Shown piece after piece: positions 24,127 to 32,265 of a stretch of DNA of 64,000 bases (position 1 is its first letter; every line of letters starts with the position of its first letter). The position numbers and the translations under genes are program-made. This stretch comes from an uncultured Roseiflexaceae bacterium (GTDB taxonomy: Bacteria > Chloroflexota > Chloroflexia > Chloroflexales > Roseiflexaceae): the NCBI GenBank assembly GCA_937988885.1, contig CALKHR010000080.1, positions 176,017-240,016 of the forward strand, in the 5' to 3' direction. The notes below the pieces were generated by a model that was not told where the DNA came from, made no database searches, and saw only the letters and a list, made by a program, of their open reading frames with translations.

Positions 24127-25113
24127 ATGAAGGTGATCATCCCCACAGCGGGTCTTGGCTCTCGATTGCGTCCGCATACGTATAGCAAGCCAAAACCGCT
24201 TGTTTCTGTGGCTGGCAAACCAGTACTTGGTCATATTCTCGATACGCTTAGCCAGATCGAAATCGAGGAACTGATTTTTATCACAGGTTACCTCGGCGAA
24301 CAAATCGAACAGTACGTTCGCAAGAACCTCGATATTCCGGCACGCTTTATCGAACAGACCGAGCTGAAAGGTCAGGCCCACGCGATCTACTTGGCGCGTG
24401 AGGTTGTGAGCGGCCCGACGCTGATCCTGTACGTCGATACCATTTTCGAGGCCGATCTCAGCAAACTGACGCAGACCGATGTCGATGGCGTGATCTACGT
24501 GAAGGAAGTCGAGGACCCGCGCCGTTTTGGTGTGACCTTCATTGAAAACGGCTACATCACAAAGCTGATCGAAAAGCCCGACTCCAACATCTCGAACTTG
24601 GCTATGATCGGCTTGTACTACGTGCGCGATGCCCAACAACTGATGCGAGCCATCGAGACGATGATGGAGCGCAACATTCAGACCAAAGGCGAGTATTACC
24701 TCACCGATGCGTTCCAGATCATGCTCGACGAAGGCGCACGTTTCACTGCCGAGACGGTCGAAGTGTGGGAGGATTGTGGCACCAAGGACACCGTGCTGCA
24801 GACCAACCGCTACCTGCTCGACCATGGGCGCGCGCATGGGCGCGACATCCCCGGCAGCATTGTGCGGCCACCAGTCTACATCCACGAAACCGCTACGGTG
24901 ACGAATGCGATCGTCGGCCCGTACGTCTCGATCGCGGCTGGTGCTGTCGTGCGCGATTCTATTCTGACTGATTCGATCATCAATGAAGATGCGGTTATCG
25001 AATCAACGATGCTCCAGCACAGCTTGGTGGGCAACAACGCGGTGGTACGGGGGGATGCAAACGAATTGAACGTTGGCGATGCCTCCGAGGTGCGCTTTAG
25101 CAAGCAAACCTAA
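24127..25113 (+). CDS. Sugar-1-phosphate nucleotidyltransferase with left-handed beta-helix tail
   Basis: The 328-residue protein starts with the nucleotidyltransferase signature MKVIIPTAGLGSRLRPHT and the YSKPKPL motif, followed by the uridylyl/thymidylyltransferase fold to about residue 240. The C-terminal 80 residues show hexapeptide-like turns (IVGPYVSI, VVRDSI, DAVIES), indicating a left-handed beta-helix as in GlmU-like enzymes. Members join NTP and a sugar-1-phosphate to make an activated sugar for polysaccharides or glycoconjugates; the sugar (glucose or N-acetylglucosamine) cannot be decided. AAGGATG lies shortly before the ATG. The McrB-like gene follows after 73 bases. Confidence 0.9.
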   Translation: MKVIIPTAGLGSRLRPHTYSKPKPLVSVAGKPVLGHILDTLSQIEIEELIFITGYLGEQIEQYVRKNLDIPARFIEQTELKGQAHAIYLAREVVSGPTLILYVDTIFEADLSKLTQTDVDGVIYVKEVEDPRRFGVTFIENGYITKLIEKPDSNISNLAMIGLYYVRDAQQLMRAIETMMERNIQTKGEYYLTDAFQIMLDEGARFTAETVEVWEDCGTKDTVLQTNRYLLDHGRAHGRDIPGSIVRPPVYIHETATVTNAIVGPYVSIAAGAVVRDSILTDSIINEDAVIESTMLQHSLVGNNAVVRGDANELNVGDASEVRFSKQT

Positions 25114-25186
25114 ACAAGCACACCTACGCCCTAAGCCCGATTGTCCATTTACATCCTTTTTTGTAGAGATAAAGGAGAGCGGGATT

Positions 25187-26356
25187 TTGATTCAACAACG
25201 CTTCCACACCACCATCAATGCGGATGCTCGTGGGTTGGCCAGCGAAGGCCAGGGGAAGTTGGCTCTAGTGCCACATGAAAGTACCGAACCCCCACTGCTA
25301 CGTCTGTCCTGTCGAGATGCGTTTGAACGTAGCGGTAGTGAACAGGCGATGCTCGCCTCTATCAGCGACACCATCACTTCTGCGGGCTATGGTTTCTCGC
25401 ACGCCCTGGTGGTGACCTACTACGTGTCGCTTAAAACAAACCCCTTCGTTATCCTATCGGGGGCAACAGGTCAGGGTAAAACAGAGTTTGTACAACTGTT
25501 TGCGTCGGCCCTGATCGGCCAGAACACTTCGCAATACGCCTTGATCCCAGGGAGCGCGGCTTGGCCGAGCGAGACGGGAGAAGACAGCTACTATCGTTCG
25601 CTGCAAGAACGGTTTAGTTCGCTGCGCTTCCTCGAACTGCTGCAGGAAGCCGCCGACCCTGGCAATGCGGGCAAGGTCTACCTGGTCTGTTTCGACGCGC
25701 TCCATCCCAACGAGCTCGATTATTACTTCGCTTCTCTCCTACAGGTCAGTTCGACGGGCGAAAAACGGCTGAATCTCCCTGGGTTCCCAGCGGAGCGTCA
25801 GCCGTTGGTGCCGCCGAACGTCTACATGACCGCTACGGTCAACGGCTCGGAGCAAAGCTCGATGTTCAGCCGCGATGTATTACGACACGCTGGCTTGATC
25901 GAGTTTCGCACGCAACCAGGCCCGCGACCGCTTACCAAGCGTCTCCCTCAGCTTGGTCCTCCACCAGTTGGGTATCAACGGCTCTGGTTGCGCTCGTCGA
26001 TCCGCGATTTCGATCAGGCACGGAAGCGCCTTGAGGCGATTTTGGGTGCCGATCGTCTGAGTCGCCTGCACTCGTCGCCCGAACTGGCGCACCTGCTCTG
26101 GCGTGGCGGTGTGGTGCTCAATACACGCGCCCTCCACGACTTAACAACCTATATTGCCAATAGCTTCGATGAAGAAGGGCGCGGCTTGTTTGATCCACAC
26201 GACCCATGGCGTAACGCTTGTGTTGCATTCGATGCTCAAGTGATCCAACGTGTGCTTTGGCGGCTGCGAGACTCGGATGATAGTGAATTGCGTCACGATC
26301 TGGCCGCATATCTCGATCGGATCGCTCATAATAGCGAGCGGCAGGCCGTGGCATAA
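25187..26356 (+). CDS. McrB-like AAA ATPase with substituted Walker B
   Basis: The 389-residue protein has a P-loop GATGQGKT (92-99) and the layout of the McrB/GTPase-like AAA subgroup. A YLVCFDALHPNELDYYF stretch aligns with the usual LDEMNLARVEYYF, NVYMTATVN supplies sensor 1 (217-219), and DVLRHAGLIEF supplies the arginine finger (Arg233). The Walker B acid pair is Asp170-Ala171 instead of Asp-Glu, so hydrolysis may be impaired. I start at TTG 25187, nine bases after AAAGGAG; longer frames overlap the previous gene. There is no N-terminal DNA-recognition domain and no McrC nuclease nearby, so restriction activity is not supported. It may be co-transcribed with the nucleotidyltransferase. 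Confidence 0.75.
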   Translation: MIQQRFHTTINADARGLASEGQGKLALVPHESTEPPLLRLSCRDAFERSGSEQAMLASISDTITSAGYGFSHALVVTYYVSLKTNPFVILSGATGQGKTEFVQLFASALIGQNTSQYALIPGSAAWPSETGEDSYYRSLQERFSSLRFLELLQEAADPGNAGKVYLVCFDALHPNELDYYFASLLQVSSTGEKRLNLPGFPAERQPLVPPNVYMTATVNGSEQSSMFSRDVLRHAGLIEFRTQPGPRPLTKRLPQLGPPPVGYQRLWLRSSIRDFDQARKRLEAILGADRLSRLHSSPELAHLLWRGGVVLNTRALHDLTTYIANSFDEEGRGLFDPHDPWRNACVAFDAQVIQRVLWRLRDSDDSELRHDLAAYLDRIAHNSERQAVA

Positions 26357-26408
26357 TTATTGAGAATGTAAAATTTGTAAAAAGGTTGTTGCAACGTATA
26401 GAATCCGC

Positions 26409-26437
26409 TTGACAGTGGAAAAGTAGCGTGCTACCAT
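26409..26437 (+). promoter_or_regulatory. Sigma-70-type promoter of the opp operon
   Basis: TTGACA (26409-26414), a 17-base spacer and TACCAT (26432-26437) give a strong consensus promoter. Transcription would start near 26443, leaving a leader of about 410 bases before oppA. Confidence 0.7.
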
Positions 26438-26448
26438 CGTGAGCACGC
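26426..26448. promoter_or_regulatory. Dyad operator overlapping the opp promoter
   Basis: gcgtgct (26426-26432) and agcacgc (26442-26448) are perfect inverted arms with a nine-base spacer. The dyad covers the -10 box and start point, the position of a repressor site. No regulator gene is adjacent. Confidence 0.6.
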
Positions 26449-26853
26449 AAAATATGTAATGGATTTTAAAATCGAAGCGATGGCTTGAGGTCTGTTGATG
26501 GGCCTTAACCCTAGCATTGCGAGTAAATCCTGCGTACTATAAACCACTATTTCATCCCACACCTCAAACATATCGAGCAACAACTGAATATCACTTGGAA
26601 GGGCATACGGTTGCCAAGTGGTAGCAGGAGTAAATATTCAGGGCAGGGTTTTACTCAAAACCTAATGGATAGAATACAATCTGTTCGGTCAGGTTGACTG
26701 ATCGCAGGTATAGATATCATCCGTCGCAGTTCCTTGAATTCGGACTCGACCAACGACAGAAAGGAGCAACAGTGTGGCAAAGCCCGCCGTTGTTTGCGGG
26801 AACGATTCAATACCTCTACGATGATCAAGATTCTTTGAAAGGAGTAGGTCTTT
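26449..26853 (+). other. Long 5' leader of oppA
   Basis: About 400 bases separate the promoter from oppA. The leader contains the palindrome gattttaaaatc, a cacttgg/ccaagtg pair around 26592-26622, a ggtttt-actc-aaaacc hairpin near 26647 and a cccgc/gcggg stem near 26783. I matched none of these to a known riboswitch. It ends with a small ORF overlapping the oppA start. Confidence 0.5.
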
Positions 26854-26870
26854 ATGAAGCGCTTCCTTGA
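26772..26870 (+). CDS. Possible 32-residue upstream ORF overlapping oppA
   Basis: A GTG five bases after AAAGGAG opens a frame that runs through the oppA ribosome-binding site and stops 17 bases inside oppA in another frame. Translation could modulate oppA initiation. The only support is the good ribosome-binding site, which otherwise has no purpose. Confidence 0.25.
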   Translation: MWQSPPLFAGTIQYLYDDQDSLKGVGLYEALP

Positions 26871-28653
26871 ACGCAAAAACCTAGCGTTCCTGTTGCTGGT
26901 AGCTCTGATCCTTCCGATTCTCGCTGCCTGTGGCGGCACCTCTGAGCCTGCAGCACCTGCAGCAACCTCTGCACCTGCGGCAACTTCTGCTCCGGCTGCT
27001 ACCACTGCTCCCGAGGCAACGGCTGCTCCCGAGCCGACTGCTGCTCCCGAGCCGACTGCTGCTCCCGAGCCGACAACTCCTAGCGGTAGCGGCGAAAACA
27101 TCCTGCGCATCAACGTGGGTACCTGGCCAGATGACCTGCACCCGCAGCGCACCTCGTTCGCCAATGAGATCGCTATCCTTGGCCTGAACTATGAGGGTCT
27201 GACCGGTCTGGATAAGGACCTGCAGACTGTCCCGGCTGCTGCTGAGAGCTGGGAGTACAACGAGGATGCGACCGCGATCACCTTCAAGCTCCGCGATGGC
27301 TTGACCTACAGCGACGGCTCGCCGCTGACCGCCGAGCACTTTGTGCAGGCCGCCCGCCGCTGGCTCAACCCGCTGGACGCTGGTGACTACCAGGCGACCC
27401 TGGAGATGGTGGTCGGCGCCGATGCGATCCTGAGCACCGATCCTGAGACCGAGGCTGATACGCTGGATGCCAAGTATGAGGCTCTGGGTATCAAGGCTGT
27501 CGACGACAAGACCATCACCGTCGAGTTCACTCGCCCGACCCCGTACTTCCACACCCTGGCGACGATGTGGGGCTTCTTCCCCACCAAGCAGGAACTGATC
27601 GACGCTGGTGGCGAGACCTGGTGGTTGGATGCCGATAACCACATCGGTAATGGTCCTTTCCAGATGACCCTGATCGACGAGGCTGCTGGTGTGATCGAGT
27701 TCAAGGCGAACCCGAACTACTGGCAGGGCCCGCCCAAGCTCGATGGCGTCCGCTTGCTGTTCATCGATGATGCCAGCGTTGCGTTCCAGGCATATCAGAA
27801 CGGTGAGATCGACATCATCGCGCCGGATCCCAACGACGTTGCTACCATCAAGGCCGACCCGGTTTTGAGCCAGGAGTATGTCGTTTACGCTGGTGCTTGT
27901 ACGCTGGGTCTTGAGTTCAACATGAGCAAGCCTCCGTTCGACAACCTGAAGGTTCGCGAGGCGTTTGCTTATGGCTTCGACCGCGAGGGCTTTGCTCGCG
28001 ACGCCTTGCAGGGCACGGTTATCCCGACCCTGACCTGGATCCCGGATGGTTACCCTGGCTACGATGCAGAGGAAGATCGCTTCGCCTATGACCCGGAGAA
28101 GGCTAAGGCTGCATTGGCCGAGGCTGGCTACCCGAATGGCGAAGGCCTGCCCGAGATCAAGTACAGCTACAGCAGCTCGAACCCGGCTAACCAAGGCCGC
28201 GCCGAGTACCTGGCTCAGATGTACCAGAAGAGCTTGGGCATCAACCTCGTGCTCGACCCAGTTGAGGCTACCACGCTGACCAACCTGCGCAAGAGCGCCG
28301 AGACTCACCCGAACGTGTTGGGTGGCTGGTGTGCAGACTACCCGGATCCCCAGAACTGGCTGAGCGTGTACTTCCACTCGGGCCAGCAGTTCGCCGCTAA
28401 CATTGGCTACAAGAACCCCGAGTTCGATGCTCTGGTCGAGCAGGCCGATGTTGAGACCGATGAGGACAAGCGTCTGGAGCTCTACATGCAGGCTCAGAAG
28501 ATTGTCGTCGGCGATGTTGCTCACGTCTTTGTGTACAACACCCAGAACGACTATCTGATCAAGTCGTACGTGAAGGGCTTGGACCTGACTCCTCAGGACT
28601 CGTCGTTCCCAGGCCAGGAGACCGCGCTGTTTGATGTAACGATCGAGCGCTAG
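26854..28653 (+). CDS. oppA: Oligopeptide ABC transporter substrate-binding lipoprotein
   Basis: The 599-residue protein is a family 5 solute-binding protein (OppA/DppA). A lipoprotein signal ends in LAAC with Cys26 as the lipidated residue. A low-complexity Ala/Pro/Thr/Glu linker (about 30-76) then tethers the domain away from the membrane; it is built at DNA level from repeats of gctcccgagccgact. The binding domain follows from about residue 82 to the end. It captures peptides or related solutes and delivers them to OppBC. AAAGGAG lies nine bases before the ATG. Codon choice is noticeably more uniform than in the downstream genes, as expected for an abundant protein, and a strong hairpin after the gene fits higher expression than the rest of the operon. 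Confidence 0.93.
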   Translation: MKRFLERKNLAFLLLVALILPILAACGGTSEPAAPAATSAPAATSAPAATTAPEATAAPEPTAAPEPTAAPEPTTPSGSGENILRINVGTWPDDLHPQRTSFANEIAILGLNYEGLTGLDKDLQTVPAAAESWEYNEDATAITFKLRDGLTYSDGSPLTAEHFVQAARRWLNPLDAGDYQATLEMVVGADAILSTDPETEADTLDAKYEALGIKAVDDKTITVEFTRPTPYFHTLATMWGFFPTKQELIDAGGETWWLDADNHIGNGPFQMTLIDEAAGVIEFKANPNYWQGPPKLDGVRLLFIDDASVAFQAYQNGEIDIIAPDPNDVATIKADPVLSQEYVVYAGACTLGLEFNMSKPPFDNLKVREAFAYGFDREGFARDALQGTVIPTLTWIPDGYPGYDAEEDRFAYDPEKAKAALAEAGYPNGEGLPEIKYSYSSSNPANQGRAEYLAQMYQKSLGINLVLDPVEATTLTNLRKSAETHPNVLGGWCADYPDPQNWLSVYFHSGQQFAANIGYKNPEFDALVEQADVETDEDKRLELYMQAQKIVVGDVAHVFVYNTQNDYLIKSYVKGLDLTPQDSSFPGQETALFDVTIER

Positions 28654-28666
28654 GTCTTCAGCGAAT

Positions 28667-28699
28667 TATCGGCGACCCTAGCAACTAGGGTCGCCGATA
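28667..28699 (+). terminator. Strong hairpin between oppA and oppB
   Basis: A perfect 15-bp stem (28667-28681 with 28685-28699) has a three-base caa loop, followed by a short AT-rich tract (aattt). Placed 13 bases after oppA, it probably stabilises the oppA transcript or terminates part of transcription. Confidence 0.75.
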
Positions 28700-28974
28700 G
28701 AATTTCCATCGCTTCGTCTGCAGGCAATACTATAGTTCATTTTGTGATATCATCCCAAGTTAACATAGCTTCGATGATCAGCGAGGAATCGATTTCGACG
28801 TTTATTGCTCCTTCATCTAGCGAAATAAAAAAACGATTAAAACGTCGTATACTATGAGTCCCCCTCATCGAACTTGGTGTTATGATATGACAATGCATCT
28901 ATGGTATTGGTAATTATGTATTCAACTCTGTTCATACGAGCTGAGATATAGTTGCCAAGTAGGGAGCAACGATT
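28700..28974 (+). other. AT-rich gap between oppA and oppB
   Basis: This 275-bp stretch is much richer in A and T than its surroundings. TATACT at 28848 and similar sequences could be -10 boxes, but none has a credible -35. No ORF with a ribosome-binding site was found. Confidence 0.5.
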
Positions 28975-29982
28975 ATGTTCGCGTTTTTAATACGCCGCCT
29001 ATTGTGGGCTATCCCGGTTCTCTTTTTCGTTTCATTAGTGACGTTTGCGTTGATGCACTTGGCTCCTGGAGGGCCGTTTGATCGTGAAGATAAACGTGTA
29101 GATGCTCGTACTGCCGCAGCTCTCAACGCTCGTTTCGGTCTCGATAAGCCCCAATACTTCAATACCGCTAAGTTATCTGAATTGTGGGAAGCTGGCGAAC
29201 GTAACCCTCTCAAATTGACCCGCAACTTGTTTGATAGCCAATATGGCAATTATATAATTAACGCTGTCCAAGGCGATCTCGGCCCGTCGTATCGCCAACG
29301 TGGTCGCGATGTTCAGGATATTTTGCTGGCCCAGTGGCCCAACTCGATGCGCTTGGGTATAATTGCTCTGATATTTGCGGTGTTTGTTGGTGTTCCTCTG
29401 GGGATTATCGCCGCCCTGAAGCAAAATACCATTATTGACTACATCAGCCTGTTCTTTGCAACCATCGGTGTTTCTGTACCAACATTTGTAACGGGCTTAT
29501 TAGTCCTGATCATTTTTGGAACAAACTTAAAATGGATCAATGTGGCCACCAACGATTGGAATACCTGGCGTCCGTATATCGCGCCAGGCTTGGTGTTGGG
29601 TCTGGCTACGATGTCGTTTATTACCCGTATTACACGCACCACTGTGCTCGAAATCAAGCGCCAAGATTATATTCGTACGGCACGGGCCAAGGGTTTATCC
29701 GAGCGATGGGTGATCCTCCGCCATATGCTGCGTAACGCGATGATCCCGATTGTCACGCTGTTGGGGCCAGCTTTGGTCGACCTGATCACAGGCGCGGTGA
29801 TCACGGAATCGATTTTTAGTATCCCGGGCATCGGTAAGTTTTTTGTCGATTCGATTTCACAACGCGATTATTCGATGATCATGGGTACTGCGCTCATGTA
29901 CGCGACCCTGATCGTGCTAGCGAATATTATGGTTGATATTAGTTACGGCGTGCTTGATCCACGTATCCGAAATCAAGGATAA
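28975..29982 (+). CDS. oppB: Oligopeptide ABC transporter permease, OppB type
   Basis: The 335-residue membrane protein begins with the characteristic OppB N-terminal membrane helix (FLIRRLLWAIPVLFFVSLV) and has five further hydrophobic segments. The EAA loop that contacts the ATPases is recognisable around ARAKGLSERWVILRHMLRNA. The final helix ends in DPRIR, usual for this family. GGGAG stands seven bases before the ATG. It forms the translocation pore with OppC. Its base composition is more AT-rich than that of oppA. Confidence 0.93.
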   Translation: MFAFLIRRLLWAIPVLFFVSLVTFALMHLAPGGPFDREDKRVDARTAAALNARFGLDKPQYFNTAKLSELWEAGERNPLKLTRNLFDSQYGNYIINAVQGDLGPSYRQRGRDVQDILLAQWPNSMRLGIIALIFAVFVGVPLGIIAALKQNTIIDYISLFFATIGVSVPTFVTGLLVLIIFGTNLKWINVATNDWNTWRPYIAPGLVLGLATMSFITRITRTTVLEIKRQDYIRTARAKGLSERWVILRHMLRNAMIPIVTLLGPALVDLITGAVITESIFSIPGIGKFFVDSISQRDYSMIMGTALMYATLIVLANIMVDISYGVLDPRIRNQG

Positions 29983-30086
29983 TGCGGGTGCGCGGTTTGG
30001 GGGTTTCTACCCTACCGAATGGATGCAACGATAGTGTATCGATCATTCACTAGCTCGTTCACTACCCAATAATAAAGAGGATCGTC

Positions 30087-31073
30087 ATGGCGACAACTGT
30101 CTCAGATATCACCGTCGCACAGGAAAGGCATGAAGCGGTGTCGCGAGCACCACGCAGCCTATGGAGTGATGCGCGACGCCGTTTGTTAAAGAATAAGGCG
30201 GCTGTAATAAGCTTGGTATATATCGGCATTCTGGTGGTGATTGCCATCGCGGCTCCGTGGCTCGCGCCCCATAATGCCCTGCAAATTTACCCCGGCCAAA
30301 CCTACCGCCAAGCTGCTTGGATCAACCTGCCGGATCGGCCCGAGGCGACTGGGACGTGGGAGTTCCCGCTTGGCACCGATGCGGTCGGTCGCGATGTGTT
30401 GAGCCGCTTGATCTTCGGCACTCGCACCTCACTGATCGTTGGCTTTATCCCCATGATTTTGATCTTGACGATCGGCTCGATCATCGGCTTGATCGCCGGC
30501 TATTCGGGTGGATGGGTCGATGGCTTGCTGATGCGCTTCGCCGATATTGTTTACTCGTTCCCTTCGCTGTTGTTCTTTATTATTATGATGGCAGCGTTGA
30601 AGGATACGGCCTTCGGAAAGCTGCTCAACGGCTTCTTGGTCCTTTTCTTGGCCTTGTCGTTGGTGGGTTGGGTGAGCGTGGCCCGTCTGCTGCGTGGCCA
30701 GGTGTTGGCACTTAAAGAGAAGGAATTTATCGAGGCTGCTCGTGCACTGGGCATCCGCCATGGGACGATTTTGTTGCGGCATCTGCTGCCCAACTCGCTC
30801 GGCCCGTTGATCGTGGCTGGCGCCTTTATCGTGCCTGGCTCGATCATCACTGAGGCGGTCCTCTCGTACCTGGGTATCGGTCTGACACCATCGACGAATA
30901 TGAATGCACCCTTCCCTGTGAGTTGGGGTAATATGATCCTCGAAGGAAAGGCGGCAATTGTGGCGCAGCCATGGTTGCTGATTGCTCCCGCAATTGCGAT
31001 CGCGTCGGTTACAATGGCGTTTACGTTCCTGGGTGATGGTCTGCGCGATGCGCTCGATCCGCGTGATACATAA
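30087..31073 (+). CDS. oppC: Oligopeptide ABC transporter permease, OppC type
   Basis: The 328-residue protein has an N-terminal cytoplasmic segment, a first membrane helix near residues 45-65 (AAVISLVYIGILVVIAIAAP), the family's LGTDAVGRDVLSRLIFGTR motif and five more helices. The EAA loop lies around AARALGIRHGTILLRHLLPN. It pairs with OppB in the inner membrane. The gene lies 104 bases after oppB, and AGAGGA precedes the ATG by seven bases. Confidence 0.93.
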   Translation: MATTVSDITVAQERHEAVSRAPRSLWSDARRRLLKNKAAVISLVYIGILVVIAIAAPWLAPHNALQIYPGQTYRQAAWINLPDRPEATGTWEFPLGTDAVGRDVLSRLIFGTRTSLIVGFIPMILILTIGSIIGLIAGYSGGWVDGLLMRFADIVYSFPSLLFFIIMMAALKDTAFGKLLNGFLVLFLALSLVGWVSVARLLRGQVLALKEKEFIEAARALGIRHGTILLRHLLPNSLGPLIVAGAFIVPGSIITEAVLSYLGIGLTPSTNMNAPFPVSWGNMILEGKAAIVAQPWLLIAPAIAIASVTMAFTFLGDGLRDALDPRDT

Positions 31074-31170
31074 TCTGGCTGATTGGTATGAGGCACGTTG
31101 CATCCTTGTCGATCGGAGAGCTCGTCATACGATGTAGCGCTGCTTAGCTCAACACAATGAGGGAGCTTGT

Positions 31171-32184
31171 ATGCCATTACTCGAAGTGCGCAATCTGGAA
31201 ACGCATTTTAAAACCCAGGATGGGCTTGTTAAGGCCGTCAATAACGTTTCGTTCCACGTGGATCGTGGTGAAACACTTGGCATTGTCGGCGAAAGTGGTT
31301 CGGGAAAGAGCGTTACCTCTCTTTCCATTATGCGTTTGATTCCTAACCCTCCTGGCAAAATTGTTGGTGGCGAGATCATTTTCGACGGCGAGAATCTCCT
31401 CGATCTCTCAGAAGAAGAGATGCGCCATATTCGCGGTAACCGTATCGCGATGATCTTCCAAGACCCAATGACCTCGCTGAACCCGGTGCTGACGATCGGT
31501 CGTCAGATCACCGAATCTCTTGAATTGCACATGAAGATGAATGGCTCTCAGGCCCGCAAACGTGCTATCGATTTGTTGAGCATGGTCGGTATCCCGAGCG
31601 CTAGCACTCGTCTCGACGATTATCCTCATCAGTTTTCTGGTGGTATGCGCCAACGTGTGATGATCGCGATGGCGCTTTCGTGCAACCCCGAGCTGCTGAT
31701 CGCCGATGAGCCCACCACCGCTCTTGATGTGACGATTCAGGCGCAGATCCTGGAGTTGATCAACCGCTTGAAGGACGAACTCGGCACGGCGGTGATCATC
31801 ATCACGCACGACTTGGGCGTGGTGGCCGGTATGGCCGATCGCGTCAATGTGATGTACGCTGGCCGCGTGGTCGAAGAGGGCAAAACGGACGAGATTTTTG
31901 AGAATCCTCGTATGCCGTACACGATCGGCTTGTTGCGCTCGATCCCTCGTTTGGATGAGACTGAGGGCCGCAAACTGACGCCGATTCGCGGTCTACCGCC
32001 GGATTTGATTGGGCTGCCCCAGATCTGCCCGTTTAGCGCTCGCTGCGATTATTTTGTGCCTGGTAAGTGCGATCAGCAAGTGCCACCGCTGCGTGTGGTT
32101 GGCCCGGATCATCGCGCTGCCTGCTTGTTCGATATCACGTTGGACACTCCGATCCCTACGAAGGAAGTCTCTGAGGTCGCATAA
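31171..32184 (+). CDS. oppD: Oligopeptide ABC transporter ATP-binding protein, OppD type
   Basis: The 337-residue ATPase has Walker A GESGSGKS near residue 38, the ABC signature FSGGMRQRV, Walker B LLIADEPTTALDV and a switch His in IITHDLGVV. The C-terminal oligopeptide-transporter extension contains the Cys-rich CPFSARC segment typical of OppD/DppD, which may hold an iron-sulfur cluster. It energises transport together with OppF. GGGAG lies before the ATG. Confidence 0.94.
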   Translation: MPLLEVRNLETHFKTQDGLVKAVNNVSFHVDRGETLGIVGESGSGKSVTSLSIMRLIPNPPGKIVGGEIIFDGENLLDLSEEEMRHIRGNRIAMIFQDPMTSLNPVLTIGRQITESLELHMKMNGSQARKRAIDLLSMVGIPSASTRLDDYPHQFSGGMRQRVMIAMALSCNPELLIADEPTTALDVTIQAQILELINRLKDELGTAVIIITHDLGVVAGMADRVNVMYAGRVVEEGKTDEIFENPRMPYTIGLLRSIPRLDETEGRKLTPIRGLPPDLIGLPQICPFSARCDYFVPGKCDQQVPPLRVVGPDHRAACLFDITLDTPIPTKEVSEVA

Positions 32185-32265
32185 TCACGGTGAAGTTTGC
32201 CTTTCCTGAGCATGCTGCCGCTGCAGCCGATGCTTCAGGCGTACGATGCACAGAAAGAGGGTTGT

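Noticed and set aside
25187..26356. Type IV (McrBC) restriction system
   Set aside because: Only an McrB-like core is present; there is no McrC nuclease and no DNA-recognition domain.
26449..26853. Known riboswitch or T-box in the oppA leader
   Set aside because: Several small stems occur, but no T-box sequence or recognisable riboswitch core could be found by eye.
26990..27080. Regular repeats considered as a CRISPR-like array
   Set aside because: They are in-frame codon repeats within the oppA linker, with no spacers and no cas genes.
26881..28524. 547-codon open frame antisense to oppA
   Set aside because: oppA has a clear lipoprotein signal and family match; the antisense frame mirrors its strong codon bias and has no start signals.
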